A stretch of 64,000 nt of DNA from Thelonectria olida. Its lineage: Eukaryota; Ascomycota; Sordariomycetes; Hypocreales; Nectriaceae. Both the position numbers and the translations under genes were made by a program. The notes under the pieces were generated by a model. The model saw only the letters and a program-made list of their open reading frames with translations, did not search any database and was not told where the DNA came from. Position 1 is the first letter of the stretch. Each line of letters starts with the position of its first letter. The DNA lies in contig JAGPYM010000001.1 of NCBI GenBank assembly GCA_020736575.1, positions 3,658,001-3,722,000 of the forward strand. Reading direction: 5' to 3'. Below are positions 32,760-45,409 of this stretch, one piece after another.

Positions 32760-35703
32760 ATGGCACCGTCGCGACAGGATGTGCCGGCACACGCCATCGA
32801 GCGCACGCCCGAGTATGAAGACTTCATGACTCGGTTGCGCGAGTACCACAACAAGCGCACTACCACGCTCGACCCAGAACCCAAAGTCGGTTCGACGCAT
32901 CTTGACCTGATGAAAGTATTCAACCATATCGTCGCAAACGGAGGTTACGACAAGGTCTCCGAGGAGAAGCTCGCCTGGCGGCGCATGGCTGCAGAACTCG
33001 GCATTTACTCCAACAACGAAGCCTCAACTGCCTTCTCACTCAAAGAGAAATTCTACAAGAACCTTGCCGCGTTTGAAATTAGCACTGTTCATGGCAAGGA
33101 ACCTCCGCCGAAGGACATTTTGGAGGACGTCACAGCCAAGGGAGCGGCCCTGCTCACCCGAACCAGAGAAAATTTCCGCGGAAAGCGTGAAAGCAATATC
33201 GGTACTACAGACTCGGCGGCCTCCGGTGATGATGGAACGCCTGCTCGCGAACGACCAGTCCCAGATGCCACAGCTAGTGCGCGAGCATCGCGAGGCCTGC
33301 GCGAGGCACCGCCTCAGCGAGTCATCTTCCAGCCTGACACCGGCCCATCCCGCACGACGAGGCATTCTGCAGCACACCAAGCCAGTCACCAGAACTCGCC
33401 TGCGACAAACACTCCACAAACACCCTCGCATCAACAGGGCATACCTTCCATACCTCAACAACCGAGCCACCAAGCCAATCGACCTTCGATCCTACACCAA
33501 CCACCTAACCCTGAGAACACCTCCCACCTCGTCACTTCGTATCAGCCACGATATCTCAAACCCCTACAGCTTCGTGCCGTTGCCACACCTAGCAATGCGC
33601 CCAATGAATTCCTCAGAGCCCGCCAAAACCAGCGGGTTGTGGATCCCCGCGTGCCCTTGCAGCCTGGGAGTAAGTCTGGCATGAATCGTTTTACAATAGC
33701 TCAGCTGACATGATGCAGCTGGTTTCGATGGACCAAATATTTACATGCGTTGTCTCAACGCGTTACGGTCAAACATCACCGAGGAGCAGGCCTTTGCTCT
33801 GAATCATCTCGTCAAGATATCGTACGAACGAGGTGATAAGTACAAATTTGACTCCTTTCCAGGGCTTGCAGAGGGCTTGGTGGAAAAGGCATTGGAGATT
33901 GGAAGCTTGTTCTACCATATCAAGTGGACCGTGACTTGGGCCTCTCTCTCTGATCCCAACGACATTAGCGTCCTTGATGGCAACAATGGGAACCCAGACA
34001 TCTTGGAGCGAATTGACAGCCTGATCGAGAAGGATACCCCCGACGTCCTCCAGCCAGAAGCATATGCCGATGAGATGGTTCTCATCACCGAGGCTATCCT
34101 AACGATACGGAACATGGTTACTTTGCCGGAGAATGCCCACAACATGTCCGATTTCCACCCACTCAAGGATCTTCTGTGCATTGTTCTACGACTACCTGAC
34201 AGAGACTCTCTTGTTGAGGTAAAGCACTTGACATTGGACATCGCAGAGCAACTGACACCATTCATGGTCCTGGGATCAGAAGATGCTCTCTACAAGGTGC
34301 TGCTAGAGCAAATGGCGTCGGAAGATCGTGGTGTCATTCTCACCGCGCTTCGCGCCCTCGGCCGGATCTCAATGAACCTCGAGGCTACCAATACTCTGGG
34401 CAACGTCCCCGGTTCAGTTCTGCAAAGGATCTGCAGCTGGCTCCTACTCAATGATGATGAGCTCACCGATGCATGCCTCGATTTCCTCTACCAGTACACG
34501 GCCGTCGTGCCGAACGTGGATAACCTAATCCGCTCCCAAACTCCTGAGAACCTCGTCGATCAATTGACGCGGTTGCTCGCTCACGGTGCCCGCAAGGTAC
34601 AGCGCGAGTATGTCCTCATGCCCGAGCAGAAAACGGCTGCCCGAGATGAGATTGCGCCGATGCCCGATGACCTTCTCCAGGACATGCTCAAGCTCGAGGA
34701 GCCTGATCGTGTGCACCGCTGGGTCCGCAGCTTCTTCGAAGAGGACAACGATTCCTTTGTCACACAGCTTGCTGCATGGCAAGCGTACCAGAATGCCTTT
34801 GTTGGACCTCTCAAGGCGATTGGTCAAGCTCTGATCACTCCAGCCGACTTCATCAGGAACAGCACATCGGTGTATAAGGATTCCAATGCGCAGGTTCTTC
34901 GAGAGCCTGGCGACCCACAGCAGAAGTTCATCATTCACGGCATCCGCACACGCCCTCGACCACTTAGTATGGATGGTAGAGAGTATGGCCGGTGTCTGTG
35001 GGCCCCCAACATCAACAACAAGGCTGAGAAATGTGGCCATTTCTTCCTCACCGCGAAGCCAATGTGGGAACACATCCTAGAGGTTCACTTGGGTGCTCAA
35101 AAGAACGAAGATGGCCAGTACGGCAACATTGAGAAAGAATTCACATGCACCTGGGGCGAATGCCGTAGGTTTCCCAAGCCAGGAAATCTGTACCTCCACG
35201 ACTTTGCGCGTCACATCAACACGCACGTCTCATCCATCCTGCCAGCAACAGAGGGCCAGGTTCGACCAGTAGACCGATCATGGGTCATCCCAGCCAAGAC
35301 CATGACCGTCACCTTTGAGGAGACGATGACCGTGCGGGACGAGCGGAATCCGAACGCTCCCCCACAAGCTGCCGGTATCCCGTTAAGCGCTGCATTGGTG
35401 CTGCGCAATATCGCCCGCAACGTTGTCAAGACGGAGGCCGAAGATGAGCTGGTCAAGGCTCAGGAAGAGGGCGGAGAATCCGGTGGCTGGAACGAGACTC
35501 TGTTCCGACCAATCCTGCCGCGACTGTTTGAGATTCTGGCTGAGAACCGAGCCCTGGTATGTTGTTTTCATTCACCCCCTTTCGCTCGTGTTCCATCTGT
35601 GGAGGCAATTACATGAATGTCAGAGCTAACAGATTCTCAGAGTCCCTATATTGCGTCACTATTGGACCTCATCAGAATCGACAACGATGGTCAAGGCCGT
35701 TAA
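32760..35703 (+). CDS. RSC9: RSC chromatin-remodelling complex subunit RSC9 (ARID protein)
   Basis: Three exons, 32760-33669, 33719-35556 and 35641-35703, giving 936 residues. I used the first ATG in the open frame (MAPSRQDVP). The ARID DNA-binding domain is at about residues 15-105, with YEDFMTRLREYHNKR, LDLMKVFNHIVANGGYDKV and AWRRMAAELG. A long Pro/His/Gln-rich linker follows. From about 305 an armadillo-like helical region (NIYMRCLNALRSNITEEQAFAL onward) fills much of the protein. Near residues 730-800, Cys/His pairs (KCGHFF..WEHILEVH and CTWGECRRFPKPGNLYLHDFARHINTH) look like tandem zinc-finger-type modules. Rsc9 helps target the ATP-dependent RSC/PBAF-like remodeller to promoters. The last exon adds only 20 residues. 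Confidence 0.92.
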
Positions 35704-36519
35704 CGTGCCGTGTGGAGCCGAGTTCATGGGGTGGCAAGCCTTGGGGTCGGACCCTGCCCGAGCGGCTCTTGAACAGAGTTGAGACTGTACGCATGACGCC
35801 TGGACCAGTCCTTAAATCGCTGGGGAAGGCAACCCAAGAACGTCACCATCCATGTTTGCGGTAATAGATCTTACAGCAACGGAAAAGCCTTGGCCAACGC
35901 GTCTGCCGGGGTAAGGGAGAATCTTACACAGATCGCAGCCGAGCTGCACGACAAGTTGGGGTGCAGGAAGGAGGGGTTAGCGAACGAGATGTAAAATGAG
36001 GGGAAGAAGCAAATACGACGACAGGTGCGTGGTGGCTTTGAGGAGAAAACTGCGCGTCTGCGGACGAGAGGAAGCAAGGGGCAAACGAGATGAAGGATGG
36101 GCGTGGCTTTTGCATTGTGTATGGTGCATCGCACAAATGATTGTATTCGTATCTGGGTTGACTTGTGTGTAATACCTAATACCCTGCCCGCCGGCGTTTG
36201 AAGGAACAAGGTCGCTGACTGTCTGGCTGGGTGGTGTTGGGTGAGTAGGATGGGTCGCGCGGGCTGAAAGGCACAACAGGGAGAAAGGGAGTTTGAGATC
36301 TGCCATTGCGCGTCTGACGCGCTGTCTGCGGGAATAGATAGTCCTCTGTACGCTTCACTTGGGCGAATGGGTGTTTTGGTATTTCGAAATGATCTGACAG
36401 GTGTAGCGAGGGCGTCAACTTGTACCAGTGAGCTGGGACCGATCTGGTGAATGAACGATGGCTGAGACGCCAATGCCATCCAACAGGTTCTCCACAAGAG
36501 CCTCCAACCCCAGAATTCC

Positions 36520-36760
36520 CAGCATCACCGGCCCGGACAGCGCCAGGATCTGGCCATGGGCTGCACGGCGCGCCTGTACGCCTGCACGGCGCCGGGCCGG
36601 TCCCCAGATTTCCCAGGGTCGGCGTGCTGATGGGGCCCGTCTGCCGGAGACCACAGCGTGTCGTCCGAAGGTCCGAACGGGGACCGCCGTAATGCGCGAG
36701 TCGAGGCGGGTAACGAGGGCGTGGCTTATCAGGGTCGGCGGCTCTTTCTCGTGGCAACAT
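36520..36760. other. GC-rich patch with 11-bp direct repeat
   Basis: This stretch is much richer in G and C than its surroundings. It contains ctgcacggcgc twice, at 36561-36571 and 36582-36592, and ggcgccgggccgg. The GC content explains the stop-free frames on both strands. I see no coding homology. Confidence 0.5.
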
Positions 36761-39700
36761 GGGCAGTTCGGGACATGTCGATATCCATGTCGATGCAGAT
36801 GCCACTTATACCCCGGACTGTGGGAGTCTGGGCCCGTGCACGGGACGGATAGGCACGGCGCTCCCACGCACATTGCAAGATGTATGCAGTCGCGACGGCG
36901 TCTGGACCATCAGCGTAGCCTGTGAGGGCTTCCGTGGACATTCTGGAACCAGCTGCAACGAGCGTGGCAGCTCCCCACCCTCACAACTTCAGCGTTGTTT
37001 CGACGGCCACCTAAGAGCCCTCTTGCAGGATCATCAAGGCGCCACCAACAGCCGGACATCCAAGTCCACCACTCCCCAGTAAGCCCTGACCTCGTGGCCA
37101 TGTTCACTTCAATCAGAGAGGTGCGGTCTTGCTGCACCGTTCCCTCGTACTCTCATCCCCTAGCCTCATCTGTTGCAAGCAGCAGCATTGCTTATGCAGA
37201 TCGGGTGTGTTAGGCGTCTGACCCTTGTCAAGTGGAATCTGCATTTCGAGATTGGCAGCCAAGACTCGTAGATATCCCGTTCCACGCTTGTGAGTGATCG
37301 AGGATCAGTATCGGCTCAAGACGCCAAACAGGTGGTGGTGATGGACCATTTGACCCGATACTAACAACTGAGGAGTATTCGCACATGGGTTGATGAGAGT
37401 GGAGAGCCCAGTCCGTAGGTAGTGGTGGTTTGGTACCAATCGGGAATTCTCAACAACTCGTCTTAGCCTCCCTGATATTGTGTTGCCTGATACTGGTGCA
37501 GAAGCTAGACACGCCGAGTTTGATGTTGATGTTGATGGAGAACAGCTGCCATTGGCGACGGACTTGCTCTCCCGCCTTGCCCCCATATCAAAGACCATTT
37601 CGAGAAATGGACGTTGCCCGAGCCTGCAATGTGTGAAATGCATGCAGCAGCTGCCAGGATAGTTAGTAAAGGAGGCTTGTCCACGATGCGGGCTTGCAGA
37701 TGGCGATGCAGATGCCCCGCGCCAATCCCTTAGATGCAGGGAGTAATATCGCCTGATGGCCCAGTCCCGCCAAGTCTGGCCAGACTTGCGAAATCAACAA
37801 TTGAGGGTATTCGCATCGAGATTGGTTGAGGAACAAGGCTTCTGGTACCAAAATTTCAACGCTCTCTCACGCGCGTACACCGCTAGAGAGCCTGCCGAGC
37901 CGTAACCTGTCTCGACGGCTTGTTTCCGCCGGGCTTGCCAGAGAAGGCTGACTGCGTGACACTGAGTTTAGCGACAGTGATAGAGTGGCATCCACAAATC
38001 CATAATTATCGTCATAACTGGTTATTCGATTGCCGCTACATTCTCGAATAGGGATGGCATCAATTGTTATGGTAACACATTCCTACTTGTCATGGCCTCA
38101 AGCCAGAGGTGACGGGATCGGTCTTTAGTCGAACAGCCGGTCTCGCAACATAGGTCACCGCTCAGCCAGCTCCACCAGTGTGCCAACCTACCCTTTCGGT
38201 CACCGTTTACTATCTCTCCTTTCTGTAGGAGAGTTGTCTGTTCGCTGCCGCACAAGCTAGGAATCAGCCAATTCGGAGACAAACAGGAAAAAAAAACTCT
38301 TGGAGGGGTAGGGGTGGGGGGAAATGGAATCGGTGCCGCACAAGTGGATATCTCGGGCTGGCGTTAAGGTTGTCTTGGCAATTAGAGGATTAGTTGTTCT
38401 GCCTTTCAACGGGACGGAATACAACCAACCATGCTCGCCTTGTTTTCACTCTTTGTGCATTCATACGTAGATATCAAAGTCTTTGTTTGTGCATAACTTG
38501 GGGGGCATGATCGACCGCATATTCGTAGACAGGTAACATGACGGTGCCGACTGTCGACACCGATTGACGAGAGTGGTCTGTAGTGGTTGCAAGATGAATA
38601 TAAGACGCTGACTCAGGTGGGCTGGCGCTCGAAACGACTATGTCTCAGTGGCTGAGATGTATCCGTATCCAGCTCCCCCGTGTCGGCCTTGGCCGCCGTC
38701 GTTGGATGTTGGCATGGCGGGGGAGGAAACGCTGAAAAGACACCATGTCCAGATGATAGCCTGCGTAAGATGAGCTGTGCTATCTCGGTGAGGCGCGGAC
38801 TCGTTGATGCGCGTGGGACAAATGAGCACCCCACGCCGCCAACTCCACGAAGCCTGTTGACTGGGACTTTAGAACCAATGTCGTCCAGATCCCCCTGACA
38901 GTCCGGGCTAATTCGTCTCAGAGACTTCCCTGGCAATCCGTGACGTCCAAATTACCATGTCTGTCGGTCATCTCAAATCATCCCTGGCTTGAAACTATTG
39001 CACCCGGCCTCGCATAACAAATTTTCGAACGATGGTGATGGGTGCCATCTGACTCGGATGGGCGGTGAGTTTGAGTGAAAAGGAGGGGACTTGCCTCCGT
39101 TAAGAAATTCGTCTGCCTGGAGAAAATGGGGGCCCTTGGGACCGTCTCTACACGGCGGCCCCCAGGTTGGCATGTCCTTCCTTGACTACTGCAAGCCCCG
39201 ACTGGCGTTACTGGTTTTGAGTGAAAAAGATGATGTTCGATTGATGACTACTGTGTTATGTCTCGCGTTGTGGTTGGTGTTGTGTAGTGTGAGCCAAATC
39301 GGCCAAGGGCACGGGATAGGCCGCCGTGTTCGTTGTCCGTGTCGTCGTCATGGCCTCGAATGAAGGTGTGGTTGGCTCTTCGTGGTCCCGTTTCTGCCGG
39401 GCGGCCGGTCAGCTGCATACCGAAAACATGAGACACACGGGAGTCCAAAATTAGTCGGGGAAAGGACCGGGCGCGGGCAAGGGATCAGCTTCGATTTGCC
39501 ACTCATCGAATTCCTGGGAACAAGCGCTCGTCACTCCGCGCTCCGTAATGGACTCAAGGTTTTCGTTGACAAGAAGGCGTGAGTGAGGTGTGGATTGGGT
39601 GGGAGTGGGCGAGTGGATGTCGCAGGGGAGAAGCACGGATTCGGTGGATACAGTCTGGATGGCAGCTACCGAGAAAGCTACCCCTGTGCTTGATTCCCCC

Positions 39701-41445
39701 ATGAGCCCCTAACTTAGGGCCTTGTGATGGCGTCTCCCGGCTGCCATGGAAGCTGGAGCCCGGGCCAGGCCCCGCCATAGCTCTCCACGACTGGGGCGCG
39801 GCAGCGGATTGATCGTCCCTGAGGTGGGAATTGATGGGCGTCCCTGATAATTGTCAGTCGAAGAGGAATTCGCATGGGCGGAGTGCGCCGTGCGAGGGCA
39901 AGGGTGGCACAAGGTCATCTGAACGCCCACCAAGACAAGACAAGGGGCAAGGGTTCTGCCGGTCATCTTGTGTTCGTCTCTGTGAGAAATTTGATGCCGG
40001 AGTTGGAGCTTGTTCGATTTCTGGCTGGCTGAAGAGAATATGTGAGTGAGCGAATAATAACGGTGGGATCGTTGGCCGGTGGTGGCATTGTTGTTCTTGT
40101 GACGTGGAGAGGGCAAGCCTTAACAACCCATGGTAACTATTGCTAATGAGGCTGATGCAAGTTGTGGTTGTGCTTTTCGCTCGCCGAGACGGTGTGGTCA
40201 CCCTTCGATTTCGATGGTGTATCCAAAATTTTTGTGTGCTAATATGTGACATGTGCTATGCCCTCGCCAATTGTTGTTGAGAAAGATGTGATGAGGGCAA
40301 TAGGAGTGCAGGAGCCGCATATGCATGTTTGTATTGGAAGCGTGGGCAGGAAAGAGCTACCAACGCTTTCTTCGTACAATCCGCCGCTCTCCATGACAAC
40401 ACCAAACACCACGGGCAGTCACCACTGACCACACACCTGAGGTGATTCTTGGCCCCCTCCCTCCCGTTCTTTCCCTTCCTTTCCATTCTGGTCTTGCTAA
40501 AACAGACCCGGGCCGGGTGGGCGTGGGTAAAGGAGGTGGGATGGAGGAGCGACTTTCCTGTTTATCCTTGATGAGGTACTTCTTTTTGTGCTTGTAGATA
40601 AAGCGCAAATAAAACGTTTTTCTCATTACTGATGGCGAGATGCCAGTCAAGATGCCTTAGGTACGTACAATGAAGAGTTGGACGGTGAAAGGGAGCCGAA
40701 GACGGGCGATATCAGACTCTTTGGAACCTCAGACACTCGGGCCTCTAGACCCGGCAATGTCTCATTTTAGTCTCCTCAACACCAAATTCTACCATCAAAG
40801 GCGGAGGGGAGGAGAAGGGAGGGGACGGGGAAACAAGACTACGACTCACTTGCCCTTCGTACGGATACCATTGGCATCAGCCAATTGAACGGGGGAACAT
40901 TGGTACTTCGCACATCTTACCCCAATTGCTTTGCCTGTGCATTATTTTGTACCACTCCACGCGCAATCCATCATCATGTCAATAAAGCTCAAGGCGGAAG
41001 CATCATGGCGGTTCCCCCAATTCCCTTATCACCGAAACGCATGCACTTTGTTTTTTTGCTCATCACTCTCCTCGCTCTCCTCATCAATGACACCCCCCAC
41101 CAGGCCAAAGCAAGGCATCTCTGGCCGTCTTCTGACAAACAAAATTTGTTTGATTCCTGCACCCCCCCTGGGCGTCCAAGTGTGGCCCCCCTGGATGTTG
41201 CTCGATCTTGTGACCAGAAGGCGTCTCCATCCAGTCGCATCTTGGTGGAGGGAACCCTGGCCCATGCGACATCGGGCCCCGACGGCGGCGACGGGAGTTG
41301 GGGAGCAGGCCAAGCAGGGAGGAATGCAGCGAATGTTTTTAGCAACACGCTCGCCAATTCACTGCTAATACCCAATTCCTCACCGTTTCCTCACCGACGG
41401 TGACCCCCTTTGAGCAACGGTCAGCGTTCTGCTCCACCTTCCCAG

Positions 41446-41453
41446 TATATAAA
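41446..41453 (+). promoter_or_regulatory. TATA box of the dehydrogenase gene
   Basis: The octamer tatataaa sits after a CT-rich block (gctccaccttcccag). It is followed about 60 bp later by a CT/CA-rich leader. It lies about 1.03 kb upstream of the ATG at 42480, which implies a long leader, probably with a 5' UTR intron. Confidence 0.55.
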
Positions 41454-41512
41454 TGCCCAACAAGCTGGCCTTGGGTGAGCAAACCCCCTTTGTTGATTCT
41501 TCACCCTCATCA

Positions 41513-41536
41513 CACACACACACACAGAGACACACA
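41513..41536 (+). repeat. CA dinucleotide microsatellite
   Basis: cacacacacacacagagacacaca, about 12 repeat units with an AGAG interruption, in the probable leader of the dehydrogenase gene. Confidence 0.8.
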
Positions 41537-41570
41537 ATCATCCTCTTGCATTCCTCTCCATCAAAAGTGG

Positions 41571-41576
41571 TATGTC
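41571..41576 (+). promoter_or_regulatory. Probable 5' UTR splice donor (GTATGT)
   Basis: The sequence aaaagtg/gtatgtcc matches the fungal donor consensus and lies 120 bp after the TATA box, with an acceptor expected before 42480. If not spliced, the same ATG opens a 46-codon upstream ORF. Several pyrimidine-rich AGs near 42300-42440 could be the acceptor; I cannot choose one. Confidence 0.4.
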
Positions 41577-42479
41577 CTTTCTTCTCCGATGCTGCCGCCT
41601 CATCTGCATCACCAGCGGTGCTGCAGCGCATCGTTTCTCCCAGATGAACACCCTCCTCCACCACTACCCTCCATGGGAAGCCCCCGATAAGAAGTTCCAG
41701 ACGCTGACGTGAACCCTGGCATACAGAACCCTCATCACACACCTCTCTCGTATCCAATCGCCTTGTTCCTAAGCTATCCTTGCGTGAACAAAGCAATCCC
41801 CGGATCCGAATCACACAACTCGGACCTCCGTCATCCGTCTTTGCCTCCTCCCCGATCCACCAAATTGCCGTTCTGGCGTCGCTATTGAGGAGCCCCGAAA
41901 CGAATACCGGACCTCCTGCCATTACCTAGCCACCTAGCATATCTCAGCCGTTGAGCATTTGTTTGCCCTGCTACTCTCGCCCCATATCTGTTGTTGTTTG
42001 AATAGCAAAAGATCGACATCATCCAGCAACCGCCGGTCCACCTCTGATTCCAGGCCCGCAAATCCCTTCATTACTGCCAAAGATCTAGCCCTAGCTGAGC
42101 TGATTCCGAGTGCAAGTCTTCGCCTTACGGACATCCCGCCACGCTAAAATCTGCAGTAGCGCTCTTCGTCCTCCACCCCCCCCGAAAAAAAAGAGTCGCC
42201 CCCGGGTCCAATTTTTTGCAACTGAGCCTTCACCTTGAGCCCCACCAATCTATCTCCAAATACCTATATATCATCACCACCTCTTGTCATTGAGCTCTGC
42301 TTCTTTGACTCGACACTCTTCATCCTTCTCCCTTCTCCTAATAACTACCTACCTAAGACTTATACCCAATTTCTTCACCCTTCCTCAAGCTTCCTCCTTC
42401 GACCTCGTCTCCTCACTTACATACACTCTCTTCTAAGCCCTTCGTTGACAACCTCGCATCACACACAACACACTTCATC

Positions 42480-43565
42480 ATGTCTGCCGCCGCCCGCAAC
42501 CTTCTTCGCGTGTCCCGCACTGCTGCTCCCGTTGTCCGCCCTGCTGCCTCTTCTGCCCGCTTCTTCTCCACCACCCGCATCAACCGCGTCACGGACACGG
42601 CCAACAAGAAGAGCGTTGTCCGTGAGAAGGAAGTTCCCGTCACCGTCTACGGAAAGGGCCACGGTGACAAGTCCACCGTCCAGGTTCCCGAGAGTGCTGC
42701 CAATGTCCCCCATGACAGCCCTACTCCTCCCGCTGAGAACGATGCTGTCACCCCCTTGACCCGCAAGGTCTACGAGTCTATGCCTCACACCATGAAGAAC
42801 ATGAGTGTCTTCGGCAAGACCATCATTGTCACTGGTGGTGCTCGTGGTCTGGGTAACTACATGGCCCGCGCCTGTGCTGAGGCCGGTGCTAAGGCTATTG
42901 TTATCTTCGACGCCAACCAGGAGCTTGGAGACGAATCTGCCGCTGAGCTCCACCAGAAGACGGGCCTCCCCGTCTCCTTCTTCAAGGTCGACGTTCGTGA
43001 CGGTGCCGCCATCAATGCCGCCGTTGACAGCGTCGTCGAGCAATACGGTGCCCCCGATGTCCTGGTCAACTCTGCCGGTATTGCCGACTCCAACATCAAG
43101 GCTGAGACCTACGACCCTGCCATGTTTCGCCGCCTCATCGACATCAACCTCAACGGTTCTTTCCTCATGTCCCAGGCCGTTGGTCGTGCCATGATGGCCG
43201 CTGGCAAGCCCGGATCCATCGTCCTGGTTGCCTCCATGTCTGGTTCCGTTGTCAACTACCCCCAGGAGCAGAGCTGCTACAACGCCTCCAAGGCTGGTGT
43301 GATTCAGCTCGGCAAGTCCCTCGCCGCCGAGTGGGCCAAGTACGACATCCGTGTCAACTGCATCTCCCCCGGCTACATGGACACTGCTCTCAACCGAGTC
43401 CCCGCCCTCGACGCCCAGAAGAAGATCTGGAAGTCCCTGACCCCCCAGAACCGCCTGGGCAACGTTGACGAGCTCAACGGCCTCTGCGTCTTCCTTGCCT
43501 CGGACGCCTCCAAGTTCATGACGGGCTCCAACTGCATCATTGACGGTGGCTACACTTGCTACTAA
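42480..43565 (+). CDS. Mitochondrial short-chain dehydrogenase/reductase
   Basis: Single exon of 361 residues. The first about 40 residues are rich in Ala, Arg and Ser without acids and end in RFFSTTR, a strong mitochondrial presequence. The SDR domain starts near residue 105, with the nucleotide-binding TGGARGLGN motif, then NSAG, the catalytic Ser in SMSGS, and YNASK with the active Tyr and Lys. A PGYMDT loop follows and it ends GGYTCY. The sequence resembles fungal polyol-type SDRs (sorbose/L-xylulose reductase, D-arabinitol dehydrogenase), but the substrate cannot be fixed. Strong C-ending codon bias (gcc, atc, gtc) compared with neighbours indicates high expression. No intron is seen in the coding part. 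Confidence 0.92.
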   Translation: MSAAARNLLRVSRTAAPVVRPAASSARFFSTTRINRVTDTANKKSVVREKEVPVTVYGKGHGDKSTVQVPESAANVPHDSPTPPAENDAVTPLTRKVYESMPHTMKNMSVFGKTIIVTGGARGLGNYMARACAEAGAKAIVIFDANQELGDESAAELHQKTGLPVSFFKVDVRDGAAINAAVDSVVEQYGAPDVLVNSAGIADSNIKAETYDPAMFRRLIDINLNGSFLMSQAVGRAMMAAGKPGSIVLVASMSGSVVNYPQEQSCYNASKAGVIQLGKSLAAEWAKYDIRVNCISPGYMDTALNRVPALDAQKKIWKSLTPQNRLGNVDELNGLCVFLASDASKFMTGSNCIIDGGYTCY

Positions 43566-45409
43566 GCGAGTAAGTTGCCAGCTTGGGTAAAACCAAGCCA
43601 CGACATTTCTATATCTTGATTTGATGGGATGATTGTATACTCCCACGACAACAACAAAAAGGGTTTCTTTGAGCGATGGATATATATATACGACCCGACC
43701 ACCAAGGCGGAGTCATTGGGCATTTTCTTTTACTGAAGCTAGTTGGGAGTTCGAGGGTACGAAGGATAGCTTGTTCTGTCTTCGACAAAAAAATTTCAGG
43801 CGAAAAACATTTGGAAGCACTTGAAGATACAATAGAGAGCGAAGCATGGACAGACGATTATGGGATGGGTACGATATAGAGACTGCGCCGAGACTACTGG
43901 TTTTCGGGTGACAGCAGGAGCGGAAGTCGATATCAAATGAAGAATAAAGAAGACTTTCTAATTGCCATTGTTTGGCTTTTGACAACGAACCTCGTCCTTG
44001 CAACATGCAATTGCATGAATGACTTAATTAACTGAGTACCAACTCAAAGGAAGACATAGCCTCGTCGATTTGATGCACGTCGTCAAATTAAGTCTCCCCT
44101 CGCTCACACTGGCCCTCGCCGTCTCCAACCAATAGGCATCCCGCCAGGCTTATGAAAACGGCAATCAAGCCCCCGGCACGGGACGGCCTCCTCATCTTCG
44201 GACGCTCAAGGAGGAAAGGCTGCTGCGCCGCACGAAACGCAAGATGCAGAAGCCCACCTTCTCATCGACGTCGAGCCGGGCGGTCTTTGGTTGGCTGTCG
44301 GCGGCTTTGCTCTCACCGCTTTCTGCACTGGAAACGATGGAAGCGGATTTTGTGGGCCCGGATATCGAATCATGTTGACATATCGGCGACCCGGCATGGG
44401 AACAAACCCTTGATGGAGAGAGAAGGGAAAACCGGCTTTTGTTCATGCAGAGAGGATATTGTGATGGAGGAGGGACGCGTCCGTGGGACATTTTTATAAC
44501 GCATAAAGTTGGCTCTGCAGAGGAGAGAGAGGTACGTGAGACGCTGCTGCACGGCTGGAGATGGGCCTACTGTAAGTGCAAGGCAAAACACCACACCACG
44601 CGACATCCCGCCATCTAAGACACCGCCTCTCCCATGTGCAATGAACCAAGCAAGCCTAGCAGCCGCCGCCGTCTTCTTTCTTTCTTTGACTTGGAGGAGG
44701 TGAAGTTACGTACCTCTTCAGCTGCCCAGATAGCTCCTCGCGCCGCGCTGAAAGTACCAATACCCGCCCCCCGTTTTATCCCCCTCGCTTGCATGCAACG
44801 CAAGCCTGACGTGCTTTGTATTTCCCTCTCGGCCTCATCCTCGCCCCCAACGAACCAGTGCTCTCCACGTTCTAACTGACCGCCCCCCGGGACCCAATTC
44901 TCCTCGTGCATTAGTCCCCATCAGCGCACTTGACATCGGGAAAAGGGGACTGGGCGGAGCGTGCCGATGGGGAGGTAGCTGTGGGATTGAGTCAGGGACC
45001 GGGGGCCGCGTGGAAAGACGCAAAGGCGGCGTCCAAGGGAATGGCGGCGAGCAGGAAGAGAGGGAGAGAGAGCAAAGAGCGTGCGTTAGATAAACCCTGG
45101 ACACATCGGCAAGCAAGGGGCCAAACCAGATGCACGATTTTTTGAACTTTGCAAACTACTGTACCCTGAGAAGTCTTCTTTTTGGCTTGTGATTGAGACC
45201 AAACCAACAACATCCGTCCTTTGCCTCCTCCCATCAGCTCGTCACCAGATCCTCTGCTCTGCTCTACTCTTCTCTCGACCTTCCGCATACCTATCCAACC
45301 TCATCTTCACCTTCAGCCGCCGCAGCATCTCTCGCAGAATCTCTGCCAGATCTCCCGCCGTCACGAACAGACCTCCACCTCCCCTCGAACCTCCCAAACC
45401 ACCACCACC
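43566..45409. other. Intergenic region
   Basis: About 1.84 kb. The left end is the dehydrogenase 3' flank, with a TA repeat (tatatatata) near 43681. The right end is a strongly CT-rich leader (ctctgctctgctctactcttctctcg) before the ORF at 45410. Between them I see no supported gene. Confidence 0.5.

Larger units (their letters stand above)
35704..42479. other. Gene-poor region of 6.8 kb upstream of the mitochondrial dehydrogenase
   Basis: I find no gene I can support. Overlapping open frames near 36176-36925 lie in a GC-rich patch on both strands and have no recognisable domain, so I treat them as chance. A TATA box, a CA repeat and a probable leader with splice-donor-like GTATGT occupy 41440-42479 before the dehydrogenase. 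The rest may be extended promoter or long non-coding RNA. Confidence 0.5.

Noticed and set aside
36176..36925. Overlapping open frames of 150-209 codons on both strands
   Set aside because: They lie in a GC-rich patch where stop codons are rare in all frames, have odd composition (many Arg, Pro and Trp), no domain, and no splice or leader context.
42459..43646. 395-codon minus-strand frame opposite the dehydrogenase
   Set aside because: It is the antisense shadow of a codon-biased gene. C-ending codons on the sense strand suppress stops in this antisense frame.
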